From NCBI GenBank assembly GCA_016742275.1, contig JACVCD010000029.1:1-38311 (forward strand): DNA of 38,311 nt, given 5' to 3'. The position numbers and the translations under genes are program-made. This stretch comes from Gemmatimonadaceae bacterium. GTDB taxonomy: Bacteria; Gemmatimonadota; Gemmatimonadetes; Gemmatimonadales; Gemmatimonadaceae. Positions 27,447-35,846 of the stretch are shown here, in pieces (within the stretch, counting starts at the first letter, position 1; every line of letters begins with the position of its first letter). Under the pieces are notes generated by a model, which was not told where the DNA came from, did no database searches, and worked only from the letters and a program-made list of their open reading frames with translations.

Positions 27447-28451
27447 ATGCTGCGCATTCTTCACAACACCAAGTACGAGTTCGTCAAGCACTGGCGCATT
27501 GCAGCCATCCTCACGGTTGCCTTCATCGTGGCCGGGTTGGCCTCGTTCGGCGTCACGGGCGGAGTGAACTACAGCATCGAGTTCACGGGCGGTACGCTCA
27601 TGCAGGTGCAGTTCAAGCAGGCTCCTGATGTCGGCGACGTTCGTAGCACACTCGACGACGCCGGGATCGCGGGTGCTGAAATCCAGCAGTACGGTGCTGC
27701 CACCGACTTCTCCATCCGCGCCCGCGATGAGAAGCAGGTGGAGGAGCAAGCCGCCGGTGCTGAAGGTGTAGCCAAGAAGATCGAGGCTGCTCTGGATGCC
27801 AAATTCGGCGCCGAGAATGTGACCATCGTGCGTACGGAAGCCGTTGGCCCGAAGGTTGGTGCAGAACTCCGCACCGGTGCCGCCATGGCTATGCTCATCG
27901 CCTCGTTGTTCACGCTTGCTTACCTCGCCATTCGTTTCGACTGGCGCTTTGGTCTCGCAGCGGTGCTCGCGACGTCGCACGACATCCTGGTCACGATCGC
28001 CTTCATCAAGCTGTTCCATCTCGAGGTGTCGCTCACGATCGTGGCCGCCATCCTCACGCTGCTTGGTTACTCGTCGAACGACACGATCATCATTTTCGAT
28101 CGTGTCCGCGAGAATCTCCGCAAGCCGCACAAGGGACAGACGCTGGCCCAGATTCTCGATCGTTCCATCAACGAAACGCTGCCGCGCTCGGTGATGACGC
28201 ACGCCACCACGTTGTTGGCCACGCTGGCACTGCTCGTCATTGCCGGCGAAGTGATTCGTCCGTTCGCGTGGGTTATGGCGTTCGGTGTGTTCGTCGCCAC
28301 GTTCTCGTCGATCTATGTTGCAGGTCCGCTGCTGCTCTGGATTGAATCGCGTTACCCGCGTGAAGCTGATGACAAGTCGGCGCTCGCGATGAAGAAGGGC
28401 GGTGATTCGGCGCCTTCAGGTGGACGGTCGGAGCGTCTCGCCGCCAACTGA
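27447..28451 (+). CDS. secF: Protein translocase subunit SecF
   Basis: SecF is the smaller SecDF subunit. The 334-residue protein has a first membrane segment (about 18-38), the motif GVNYSIEFTGGTLMQVQF, a short periplasmic domain, and five more membrane segments. Conserved LGYSSNDTIIIFDRVRENL and SINETLPRSVMTHATTL are present. The C-terminus after about 310 is polar and likely cytoplasmic. Its TGA overlaps the tatD ATG (TGATG). Confidence 0.97.
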   Translation: MLRILHNTKYEFVKHWRIAAILTVAFIVAGLASFGVTGGVNYSIEFTGGTLMQVQFKQAPDVGDVRSTLDDAGIAGAEIQQYGAATDFSIRARDEKQVEEQAAGAEGVAKKIEAALDAKFGAENVTIVRTEAVGPKVGAELRTGAAMAMLIASLFTLAYLAIRFDWRFGLAAVLATSHDILVTIAFIKLFHLEVSLTIVAAILTLLGYSSNDTIIIFDRVRENLRKPHKGQTLAQILDRSINETLPRSVMTHATTLLATLALLVIAGEVIRPFAWVMAFGVFVATFSSIYVAGPLLLWIESRYPREADDKSALAMKKGGDSAPSGGRSERLAAN

Positions 28452-29263
28452 TGGCCGGAGCAGTGAGTTCCAAGGACGAGGTGCATGTGCGCGGCTTTGC
28501 CGACAGTCATGTGCACCTGGCCAGCTCGGCGTTCGAAAACGATGTCGACCTGGTGATTGAACGGGCCCGCGCGGCAGGTGCGCGGGCCCTCGTCTGTATT
28601 GGGGAGTCGCCGGAGGCCGCGGCTCGCGCTGAGAAGCTGAGCCTGCGGTACCCAGGTCTGGTTTGGTTCACCTGCGGTGTGCACCCGCATGATGCCGCAA
28701 CCTGGGACGATGAAAAACACCCCGGGGTGATTCGTCTGGCGTCAGCCGCTGGAGCGGTAGCCGTTGGCGAATGTGGTCTGGATTACCACTACGATCACGC
28801 GCCGCGCGAAATCCAGCGACATGCGCTCAATGCACAAGTGGCGTTGGCGGCAGAGTTGAATCGCCCGGTGGTGCTGCATACGCGTGAGGCAGAGGCCGAT
28901 ACGTCTGCGATGCTGAAGGATGCCGCGTCGGCTGGAGTGCGCGGCGTGCTGCACTGCTATACCGGGACCCGCGATCTCGCAGAACAGGCACTGGCAGTGG
29001 GTTGGTACGTCTCGTTCAGTGGGATCATCACGTTCAGAAATTGGGTCGACGAGGAACTCCTGCGATGCGTGCCCGACGATCGGCTATTGGTCGAGTCCGA
29101 CGCACCGTATCTGGCCCCGGTCCCGAACAGAGGGAAACGCAATGAATCGTCGTGGGTACCACGCACGATCGCGCGTCTGGCGTTGGCCCGGGAAACGGAC
29201 GTCGAATCGCTTGCGGCATTGACCCTTCACAACACTCGTGCATTCTTCGGTTTGCCAGCATAA
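28451..29263 (+). CDS. TatD-family metal-dependent deoxyribonuclease
   Basis: TatD enzymes are TIM-barrel, metal-dependent 3'-5' exonucleases in DNA repair or DNA degradation. The 270-residue protein has an N-terminal ADSHVHL (metal site; Val replaces the more usual Cys), GVHPHDA, GECGLDYHYDHAP (Glu ligand), VLHTREAEAD, LHCYTG and VESDAPYLAP (Asp ligand). All expected metal ligands appear to be present. The start overlaps the secF stop, so it is likely expressed with secDF, a common neighbourhood in several phyla. Confidence 0.92.
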   Translation: MAGAVSSKDEVHVRGFADSHVHLASSAFENDVDLVIERARAAGARALVCIGESPEAAARAEKLSLRYPGLVWFTCGVHPHDAATWDDEKHPGVIRLASAAGAVAVGECGLDYHYDHAPREIQRHALNAQVALAAELNRPVVLHTREAEADTSAMLKDAASAGVRGVLHCYTGTRDLAEQALAVGWYVSFSGIITFRNWVDEELLRCVPDDRLLVESDAPYLAPVPNRGKRNESSWVPRTIARLALARETDVESLAALTLHNTRAFFGLPA

Positions 29264-29291
29264 CTGTGGCATCTTCCCTGAGCTCTGACAC

Positions 29292-29681
29292 ATGACCATC
29301 GAAACACTGCATACCGATCACGCACCCAAGGCCATCGGCCCGTATGCGCAGGCTGTCAAAGCCAACGGATTTCTGTTCACCGCCGGACAGATCCCACTGC
29401 ATCCGGATACGATGGAAGTCGTGCCGGGTGATGTGACGGCGCAGGCGGAGCAGGTGCTGGAAAATCTCGCTGCCGTGCTGACAGCGGCGGGCGCGTCGTT
29501 CAGCGATGTCGTGAAGGCCACCGTGTTTCTTCGCACGATGGATGATTTCGCAGCCGTGAATGCCGTGTATGCGCGCGTGTTTGGTGACGCACGTCCGGCG
29601 CGGTCCACGGTGGCCGTCGCGGGTCTGCCACGCAATGTGAGCGTGGAGATCGAACTCATCGCGGCGCTTCCCACGCCGTGA
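29292..29681 (+). CDS. ridA: RidA family enamine/imine deaminase
   Basis: RidA removes reactive 2-aminoacrylate and related imines made by PLP enzymes. At 129 residues it is of normal size, with AIGPYAQAVKANGFLFTAGQIPL and R104 in ARSTVAVAGLPRN, the Arg that binds the substrate carboxylate. VEIELIAALP closes the protein. It is a cytoplasmic trimer in known members. Its stop overlaps the next GTG (GTGA). Confidence 0.95.
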   Translation: MTIETLHTDHAPKAIGPYAQAVKANGFLFTAGQIPLHPDTMEVVPGDVTAQAEQVLENLAAVLTAAGASFSDVVKATVFLRTMDDFAAVNAVYARVFGDARPARSTVAVAGLPRNVSVEIELIAALPTP

Positions 29682-30313
29682 ACATGCGTGCTGCGCTGCG
29701 GATGATTCGTATCGTTGCGGCTATCGTCGCAGCGACGCTGCCGCTTGCGCTACCGCAGACACTGCAGGGGCAGGGGCGAACGACAGACACCACCCGCGCT
29801 GCCACTCCGCCCGCGACCGTGGCACAACCTGCGGGACCTCAGGCGACCCAGCGAAACACCTCTGCCGCGGCCCAGGTTGGTAAAGCGCCGCTTTCTCCGA
29901 GGCGCGCGTTCCTGTACTCGCTCATGTTGCCGGGATTCGGTCAATCGCGGCTCGATCGCGGCTCTTCAGGCGCATTGTTTGCCAGTGTCGAACTCACCGC
30001 ACTGGTCATGCTGCGTCGTGTGAATATGGATTTGCGCGAAGCGCGCACGTACTTGTCGGATTCCTTGCCGGGCACCTATACGCCCGCAGGGGACTCAGTG
30101 CGCGGCGCGAATCCCATTGGAACCCGGTACACCAGCGGCCTCATTCGCACACGTCGGCTGCATGTGGAAGACTGGCTCGCGGTGCTCGCGTTCAATCACC
30201 TGTTCTCTGGCGCCGATGCCTTCGTTGCCGCGCAGTTGTTTGACATGCCGGTGCAATTGACGGCTGCGCCGGGTCCACGCGGACCCTGGTTTGTGGCGTC
30301 CATGAAGTTCTGA
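29678..30313 (+). CDS. Small exported protein with DUF5683-like region
   Basis: The 211-residue product starts at GTG 29678 (overlapping ridA) or ATG 29684. A signal peptide (about 1-32, ending LQGQG) is followed by a Thr/Ala/Pro-rich linker (about 34-65). A region PRRAFLYSLMLPGFGQSRLDRGSSGALF comes next, which recalls the membrane-associated DUF5683 (LPGxGQ...G motif), and then a probable membrane segment. I cannot assign a function. Its position between ridA and murI gives no clear clue. Confidence 0.6.
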   Translation: MNMRAALRMIRIVAAIVAATLPLALPQTLQGQGRTTDTTRAATPPATVAQPAGPQATQRNTSAAAQVGKAPLSPRRAFLYSLMLPGFGQSRLDRGSSGALFASVELTALVMLRRVNMDLREARTYLSDSLPGTYTPAGDSVRGANPIGTRYTSGLIRTRRLHVEDWLAVLAFNHLFSGADAFVAAQLFDMPVQLTAAPGPRGPWFVASMKF

Positions 30314-30356
30314 GGCCGCACACCGGTCTGATACACACGCTTCCATCGCGACAAGT

Positions 30357-31187
30357 ATGTCGGACCCGCGTTCTGCCCCGATTGGGGTGTTTGATTCCGG
30401 CTTGGGTGGGCTCACAGTAGCTCGCGCGATTCATGCACGATTGCCGCATGAACGGTTGCTCTACGTAGGTGATACCGCGCGCGTGCCCTATGGGCCCAAG
30501 AGCCCCGAAACCGTGCGTCGCTATGCGCTGCAGATCGGCAGCTGGTTGGTTGAACAAGGTGTGAAGGCCATCGTTGTGGCCTGCAACACAGCCACGGCGC
30601 ATGCGCTCGACGTACTCAGTGACGCAATGCCAGTGCCGGTTCTGGGTGTGGTGTCGCCGGGGGCCACGGCCGCTGTGCGGGTAACGCGTACAGGCTCGAT
30701 CGGCGTGATCGGCACCTCAGGAACTATTGCCAGTGGCGCCTATGCACGCGCCATCATGGCGCTCGCTCCCACGGCGGTTGTACACGGAGTGGCGTGTCCG
30801 CTCTTTGTGCCGCTGATCGAAGAAGGCATGATTACCCATGCGGCCACGCAACTCATCGCGAGCGACTATTTGAGGCCGCTGCAGTCGATTGGTGTGGACA
30901 CCGTCGTTCTTGGTTGCACCCACTATCCGCTCCTGCGACAAGTGATCGCGGCCGAGATGGGTCCGCAGGTCACACTGATCGATAGTGCAGCGGAAACAGC
31001 ACGAGTGCTGGCTGAGTTGCTTGAGCGTTTCAACTTGCTGGCGACATCATTGCCAGAACCTGCGGCTGGCGTGCAGGCAATGCCTATCCGAGTCGTAGCA
31101 TCAGATGCGCCGGAGCATTTCCGGCGCATGGCCGAATCATTTCTCGACTGGCCGCTCGATCACGTCGAGCACCACGTGTTCACCTGA
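30357..31187 (+). CDS. murI: Glutamate racemase
   Basis: MurI makes D-glutamate for peptidoglycan. The 276-residue protein has FDSGLGGLTV, YVGDTARVPYGPKSPE and the two catalytic cysteines C76 (VACNTAT) and C187 (LGCTHYPLL). The VIGTSGTIASGAY motif is also present. The last 51 bases overlap the 3' end of the opposing phosphoesterase gene. Confidence 0.97.
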   Translation: MSDPRSAPIGVFDSGLGGLTVARAIHARLPHERLLYVGDTARVPYGPKSPETVRRYALQIGSWLVEQGVKAIVVACNTATAHALDVLSDAMPVPVLGVVSPGATAAVRVTRTGSIGVIGTSGTIASGAYARAIMALAPTAVVHGVACPLFVPLIEEGMITHAATQLIASDYLRPLQSIGVDTVVLGCTHYPLLRQVIAAEMGPQVTLIDSAAETARVLAELLERFNLLATSLPEPAAGVQAMPIRVVASDAPEHFRRMAESFLDWPLDHVEHHVFT

Positions 31188-31904
31188 GGCCTGCCACTCC
31201 AGTCGGGAGATCTGCTCGTCCTCAATACGCAGAAACTGCCGATCGAGATACCAGGCACCGGCATTGGCGTATACACCGCGACCGACACGTTCGAGAGTCG
31301 GCACATGCGAATGCCCGTGGATGACGAGCGAGGGGCCATTCAGCGCCGCCAGTTGGGCTCCACCCACCGAGCGAAGCCCGGCGCCGCCGTCCCGGGCACG
31401 CCCTTTACGACTGGTCTTTGAACTCGCCATGGCAATACGCGTGGCGAGATTCGGATGCAGCATCGAATACGCTGCAATCGACCACGGATGACGCAGAACC
31501 GTGCGCAGGCGCCGATACGGTGCGTCTTCCTTCTCACGCAGCCCGTCGCCGTGGGCCAGAAAGGCCTGCCACGGTCCGATCGCACCCTGCCAAGGCTCCA
31601 GGGTGTAGTGTGCCCCCGTCTCCTGCCTGAGTGCGTCTCCGCCCCAGCAGTCATGATTCCCGCCAATCCAGACCACCGGAACACCGGCGTCGTGCAGATC
31701 CGCCAATGCCGCGAGGGTACGAAAACCGGTGCGTGGCATCGCGTGGCGCCAGGCAAACCAGAAGTCGAAGAGATCACCCATGATCACGAGACTCCCTCCA
31801 ATGGAGGGAATGTCGCGCAGGAAGGCCAGCAGGGCCATTTCCGATTCGCGACTGGCAACACCCAGGTGCACGTCGCCGACTACATGGCAGGGAGTGGAGA
31901 GCAC
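31137..31904 (-). CDS. UDP-2,3-diacylglucosamine hydrolase-like metallophosphoesterase (LpxH family)
   Basis: The 255-residue product shows all metallophosphoesterase motifs: GDVHLG, MGDLFDFWF, GGNHDCWGG, AHGDGLREKEDAPYR and HGHSHVPTLE. The GDLFDFWF and the positions of these motifs match LpxH, which cleaves UDP-2,3-diacylglucosamine to lipid X in lipid A synthesis. Gene neighbours on the other strand (LptE-like, HldE-like) fit LPS work. Start is GTG. The 3' end overlaps murI by 51 bases, an antisense arrangement. Substrate is inferred. Confidence 0.82.
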   Translation of the reverse strand: MLSTPCHVVGDVHLGVASRESEMALLAFLRDIPSIGGSLVIMGDLFDFWFAWRHAMPRTGFRTLAALADLHDAGVPVVWIGGNHDCWGGDALRQETGAHYTLEPWQGAIGPWQAFLAHGDGLREKEDAPYRRLRTVLRHPWSIAAYSMLHPNLATRIAMASSKTSRKGRARDGGAGLRSVGGAQLAALNGPSLVIHGHSHVPTLERVGRGVYANAGAWYLDRQFLRIEDEQISRLEWQASGEHVVLDVIERPVEK

Positions 31905-31958
31905 GATCCAACGCTAATGTGTCTGCCGCTGCGCCACAAATCCCGCCATTTTCCCTGC

Positions 31959-32396
31959 ATGAGCCTAGAAACCTGCTCGACCCTGCGAGTACGATACGCA
32001 GAGACCGATCAAATGGGCGTGGTGTATCACGCCAACTATCTCGTGTGGTGTGAAATCGGGAGAACGGATTTCATCCGTGCGGCGGGTCGCTCGTACGCTG
32101 ATCTCGAGCGGGATGGCGTGCGGCTTGCCGTGTCTGAAGCCACGGTGCGGTTCCGTGCCAGTGCACGATATGATGACCCTATTCGCATTTGCACCACTCT
32201 TTCCCATGTGGGGTCGCGCGGAATGACCTTTGCCTATCGTATCGAACATGCGGACACGGGCGTTGTGCTCGTGACTGCCACCACATCGCTGGTGAGTGTG
32301 ACGCCGGAAGGGCGTCCAGCCACGATGCCGGCAGATGTACGTGGGTGGTTGGATACGGCATGGAAGACCGAACAGGGAGCCTCGCATGCATCGTGA
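31959..32396 (+). CDS. Acyl-CoA thioesterase, YbgC/hotdog family
   Basis: The 145-residue protein (start MSLETCSTLRVRYAETDQMG) has the hotdog-fold signature with catalytic D17 in ETDQMGVVYHANYLVW. This places it with YbgC/4-hydroxybenzoyl-CoA thioesterases, which in many Gram-negatives accompany the Tol-Pal envelope system. No tol genes are seen here. It starts 54 bases from the divergent LpxH-like gene and overlaps the following gene by 11 bases. Natural substrate unknown. Confidence 0.9.
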   Translation: MSLETCSTLRVRYAETDQMGVVYHANYLVWCEIGRTDFIRAAGRSYADLERDGVRLAVSEATVRFRASARYDDPIRICTTLSHVGSRGMTFAYRIEHADTGVVLVTATTSLVSVTPEGRPATMPADVRGWLDTAWKTEQGASHAS

Positions 32397-34143
32397 ACGC
32401 ATCGCTTCCGTGTTCGCCATCGGTGTAACGCTGCTGCTTTCCGCCTGCGCCACGACATCCGGTTCTTCAGTCGCCGTATCACCTGGAGCGGGCGGGTCTG
32501 CCGTTTCGGAGGAGGTGCGGCGCGATGCGCGGCTGCTAATGATGGTCGATCAGCGCCAACCCGATACCTTGCTGTTGGACAGTCTGTTGCGTGATGTGTC
32601 CGCCGAACGGCGAGCTCGCGCGGCGTTGGCCATTGGCCAGCTACGTATACGCGCACGGTTTCCGCAACTCCGGCAACTGCTGCTCGATGGCGACACAAGT
32701 ATTGCGGCCAACGCGGCCTACGCGATTGGTATTGGTCGTGATACCGTCGGGGTTCTCGCGCTCGCGCGTGCAATTGGCGGCGCCCCGGATCCGGTGGCGC
32801 GTGAAGCCGCCTGGGCGCTTGGCGAAATCGGTGAACCGGCGCGTGCGGTCATCCAGTTGGCACTCGGCGATGGCGTGGTCCGTCCGCTCATCCTCAGTAC
32901 GGCTGCGCAGCGCAATGCCTCGGTGCGCGCAGCGTTGTTGTTGTCCGCATCGAAGCTTCGTCCGGCACCTGTATCGCTCGTTACGCCCTGGTTGGCCGAC
33001 ACGAATGCCGAGGTGGTTCGCGCTGCTGCCTATGTCATCGGACGCGGAAGATTGCCCAACGGTATTCGTGCGTTGCTTGCCGTCAGATCGCACCGGGATG
33101 AAGAGGTCCGGCAGCATGTCGCGCGTGCGCTGACTCGTCCCACTGTCGGTGATTCACTGAGCAGCCAGGCCATCGATGCGCTGCGACGGCTGCTCGCCGA
33201 TTCGAGCGAGCGTGTGCGAGCCAATGCGGTGCGCAGTGCGGCGACCTTTGGCCGCTCACTGGCTGACAGTGTGTTGGCGCGGTTTGCCGATGCAGCGCCC
33301 AATGTGCGAGTCGCTGCTGCCGAAGGATTTGCGGATGTTGCGCAGCGTGACACGACATGGTGGAACCGCGCTTGGCGAGCCGATACACAATTGGTGACAC
33401 GGCGCACTCTGCTTCCGCTTGGTCGCCGTACGGGACTGCCATTGTGGAGTGACGCTGAGTCGTCATGGGCGGCACACACCGATTGGCGCTACCGCGTAGC
33501 CGCCATGCAAGGCACGGAACGCACCGCCATGCGGACCGCCGATTCAGCGATTGCGCGCACCTTGCTGCAGGACACCGATCCTCGCGTACAGCGTGCCGCC
33601 CGGGCCCGACTGGGCATTCGTGATACCACACCGCGCGCACCACGAAGCACCACACCGGTTTCGCGTCCGTTGGCGGACTACGAAGCGTTGGTGCAGCGCT
33701 ACTGGCGGCCAGGCTCCGCCGCGCCGCGCGCGTATATCGACACCGACTACGGTACGATCACGCTTGAACTCGCTGCGCGTGAAGCCCCATTGGTGGTGGA
33801 GTCGTTCACGCGATTGGCACAAAGTGGAGTCTATCGGAACTCCATCTTCCACCGTGTGGTACCGAATTTTGTCGTGCAGGACGGCGACGTGAATGGAGAC
33901 GGGTCTGGCGGCGATGCCGGCTTCTCGCTTCGCGAGAGCTGGACACGTCTTCGCCATGAGCGTGGGTGTCTTGGGCTCGCCACGGCCGGACCTGACACCG
34001 GTGGCAGTCAGTACTACATGTGCCACGCGTCGCAACCACATCTTGACGGTGGTTACACCGTATTTGGGCGTGTGATCGATGGCTTCGATGTCATGGATCG
34101 CCTCGTACAGGGAGACCGCATGTTGCAGGTACGTGTACCGTGA
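32386..34143 (+). CDS. Lipoprotein with HEAT repeats and C-terminal cyclophilin-type peptidyl-prolyl isomerase
   Basis: The 585-residue product (start MHRERIASVFAIG) has a lipobox LSAC (Cys about residue 21). HEAT-like helical repeats follow (about 40-400; many AxxALGxIGxxA-type units such as REAAWALGEIGEPAR and AVRSAATFGRS). The cyclophilin domain is at 448-585, with FHRVVPNFVVQDGD (catalytic Arg490) and ATAGPDTGGSQYYMCHASQPHLDGGYTVFGRV. It is probably anchored in the envelope, where it may chaperone proline-rich or outer-membrane proteins held by the HEAT scaffold. The ATG overlaps the end of the thioesterase gene by 11 bases; the next gene overlaps its stop. Fold assignments are confident; client proteins are inference. 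Confidence 0.88.
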   Translation: MHRERIASVFAIGVTLLLSACATTSGSSVAVSPGAGGSAVSEEVRRDARLLMMVDQRQPDTLLLDSLLRDVSAERRARAALAIGQLRIRARFPQLRQLLLDGDTSIAANAAYAIGIGRDTVGVLALARAIGGAPDPVAREAAWALGEIGEPARAVIQLALGDGVVRPLILSTAAQRNASVRAALLLSASKLRPAPVSLVTPWLADTNAEVVRAAAYVIGRGRLPNGIRALLAVRSHRDEEVRQHVARALTRPTVGDSLSSQAIDALRRLLADSSERVRANAVRSAATFGRSLADSVLARFADAAPNVRVAAAEGFADVAQRDTTWWNRAWRADTQLVTRRTLLPLGRRTGLPLWSDAESSWAAHTDWRYRVAAMQGTERTAMRTADSAIARTLLQDTDPRVQRAARARLGIRDTTPRAPRSTTPVSRPLADYEALVQRYWRPGSAAPRAYIDTDYGTITLELAAREAPLVVESFTRLAQSGVYRNSIFHRVVPNFVVQDGDVNGDGSGGDAGFSLRESWTRLRHERGCLGLATAGPDTGGSQYYMCHASQPHLDGGYTVFGRVIDGFDVMDRLVQGDRMLQVRVP

Positions 34144-34829
34144 AGCGATGGATAGACTCGTGCACGCGTGTTGCCGTGCTGGCCGTGTTGTTGGCCGGTT
34201 GTACGCCAGCAGCGCGTCCGTTGGCTGGTGCACCGACTGCAGCAGTCCTGCCGCCAACCACATTGCCGTCGACGCCGACTGTGTTGCGCTTCAATTGGAC
34301 CTACAAGGACGAAACGTTCGAGGCCAATGGTGATGGCGCGGTGCGTGTCATTGGACCGGATCGTGCGCGTCTCGACTTCTTTCTGCGCAACGGTATGGCT
34401 GGTGGTTATGCCATTCTGATTGGTGACACGCTCACGGTACCAGGCATCGATCTGGTCAAGCGACTGCTTCCACCCGTGCCGCTGCTCTGGGCCTCACTTG
34501 GTCGACTCGCCGTACCCGCCACGCGGGATACCGTTGCTCGCACGGATGGCGACACGCTGCGCGCCGACCTCGGCGTGTTGCGTGGGCAGGATGCTTCGGC
34601 GGCAGATGGACGCGCGTGGCGCCTCGCCTTTGCCGGCACGCGTTTGGCGCGTGTGGAGCGTGTGGAGGACGGCAAGGTGATCGAATGGCTCTCGCGTACA
34701 CGGGGAGCGAACAACAGCCTGGTGCTGGTTGAGTATGTTCATGAACGCGGTAAGCGGCGATTGTCCATCGCTGTGACCGATTCTTCTACCGTCGAGGGGT
34801 TCGATGACGCCATCTGGCGCCGACAGTAA
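34140..34829 (+). CDS. Hypothetical outer-membrane lipoprotein (LolB/DUF4292-like suggestion)
   Basis: The 229-residue protein has a signal peptide with lipobox LAGC (Cys about residue 21), a Pro/Thr/Ala-rich linker, then alternating beta strands (FNWTYKDETFEANGDGAVRVIG, ARLDFFLRNGMAGGYAILIGDTL). This resembles the half-barrel of LolA/LolB or DUF4292 proteins, which carry or insert lipoproteins. Similarity is by pattern only. GTG start overlaps the preceding stop (GTGA). Its place beside an LptE-like gene supports an envelope role. Confidence 0.6.
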   Translation: MKRWIDSCTRVAVLAVLLAGCTPAARPLAGAPTAAVLPPTTLPSTPTVLRFNWTYKDETFEANGDGAVRVIGPDRARLDFFLRNGMAGGYAILIGDTLTVPGIDLVKRLLPPVPLLWASLGRLAVPATRDTVARTDGDTLRADLGVLRGQDASAADGRAWRLAFAGTRLARVERVEDGKVIEWLSRTRGANNSLVLVEYVHERGKRRLSIAVTDSSTVEGFDDAIWRRQ

Positions 34830-35364
34830 GCGCATGGCGATACACGCGGCATCCACCGTCACGCGGCGACAGGCATTGTCGTTGCTAACCACAGTGTCCG
34901 GTGCATTGGCACTTGGGGCCTGCTACGGGTTCACCGGTGGTGGCGGATTGCCTCGGAATCTCAAGACGGTCGCCATTCAGCCCTTTGACAATCAGACTGC
35001 ATCACCGGAGCTGCAGCGCGAGTTGTTCGAGCAGCTACGCAACGTGATGCGTGATCGACTCAATCTGCGCGAGGCGCCAGAGGCGCGAGCGGACCTCGTC
35101 GTGCGTGGGGCCATCACCAAGTACGAGGTGGACCTTCCGGCGGGCGCCGCAGCCGACCCCCGTCAGACGACATCGACCCGGCGGCGTCTGCAGCTTGTGC
35201 TCGATATCGAGATCGTGGAATCCGCGACCGGACGCAATCTGCTCAAGAAGAGCAACCTGTCGCGCGAAGGTCAGTACGCGGAAGGCGGGGAGCGCAACGG
35301 TCGACGCAACGCGATGGAAAGTCTCATGAACGATATCGTGGAAGGAGTGCAGTCGCAGTGGTGA
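34804..35364 (+). CDS. lptE: LptE-like LPS-assembly lipoprotein
   Basis: LptE plugs the LptD barrel and helps bring LPS to the outer surface. The 186-residue product has a lipobox LGAC (about residue 40) and CYGFTGGGGLPRNLKTVAIQPFDNQT, a common LptE start. Then comes ADLVVRGAITKYEVDL and a C-terminal helix ending IVEGVQSQW. The leader VTRRQALSLLTTVSGALALGAC has a twin-arginine-like TRRQ. Start: ATG 34804, with GAGGGG a few bases upstream and overlapping the previous gene by 26 bases, or ATG 34834. No lptD is seen in the window. Confidence 0.78.
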   Translation: MTPSGADSKRMAIHAASTVTRRQALSLLTTVSGALALGACYGFTGGGGLPRNLKTVAIQPFDNQTASPELQRELFEQLRNVMRDRLNLREAPEARADLVVRGAITKYEVDLPAGAAADPRQTTSTRRRLQLVLDIEIVESATGRNLLKKSNLSREGQYAEGGERNGRRNAMESLMNDIVEGVQSQW

Positions 35365-35846
35365 CACCGTCCGTGCCACGCATTCCGCTGGATAAGGTGC
35401 GCACATGGGAGCAAGCGATTGCCTGGCGTTCGGAGGCGCCGTCGCCACTGGTGTTCACCAACGGTGTTTTTGATTTGCTGCATCCGGGACACATCGAAGT
35501 ACTCGACATGGCACGCCGTCAGGGTGCTGCGCTGGTTGTCGGTCTCAACAGCGATGCTTCGGTGCGTCGGCTCAAGGGGCCCACGCGTCCCGTGCGGAAT
35601 ACCGCAGAGCGTGCAGCAGTGCTGGCCGGGCTCGAAGCCGTTGATGCGGTTGTCGTCTTCGAGGAGGACACGCCCCTCGAGCTTGTGCGTGCACTCTCAC
35701 CCGATGTCATCGTGAAGGGCGGTGACTACAATCCGGACACCATCGTTGGTGCCGATATCGTGCGGGCGCGCGGTGGCCGGGTTGTTGTCGTACCACTCGT
35801 GCCCGGGCAGTCCACCACCTCCATCATCGAGAAACTTCGTGGCTGA
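35358..35846 (+). CDS. D-glycero-beta-D-manno-heptose 1-phosphate adenylyltransferase (stand-alone HldE C-domain)
   Basis: The enzyme makes ADP-heptose for the LPS core. The 162-residue protein has the nucleotidyltransferase motif [17 protein letters not shown] (HxGH), [19 protein letters not shown] and [17 protein letters not shown], all diagnostic of RfaE2/HldE-C. The kinase half of HldE is absent from the window, so heptose phosphorylation must be encoded elsewhere. Two adjacent GTGs start it; AGGAG ten bases before the first favours 35358. It follows LptE, which is consistent with an LPS role. Confidence 0.92.
   Translation: MVTPSVPRIPLDKVRTWEQAIAWRSEAPSPLVFTNGVFDLLHPGHIEVLDMARRQGAALVVGLNSDASVRRLKGPTRPVRNTAERAAVLAGLEAVDAVVVFEEDTPLELVRALSPDVIVKGGDYNPDTIVGADIVRARGGRVVVVPLVPGQSTTSIIEKLRG

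Noticed and set aside
25436-27457. Long open frame antisense to secD (673 codons)
   Set aside because: Typical GC-rich shadow of a real gene; its residues are rich in Arg/His/Gly with no domain, while secD motifs are clear.
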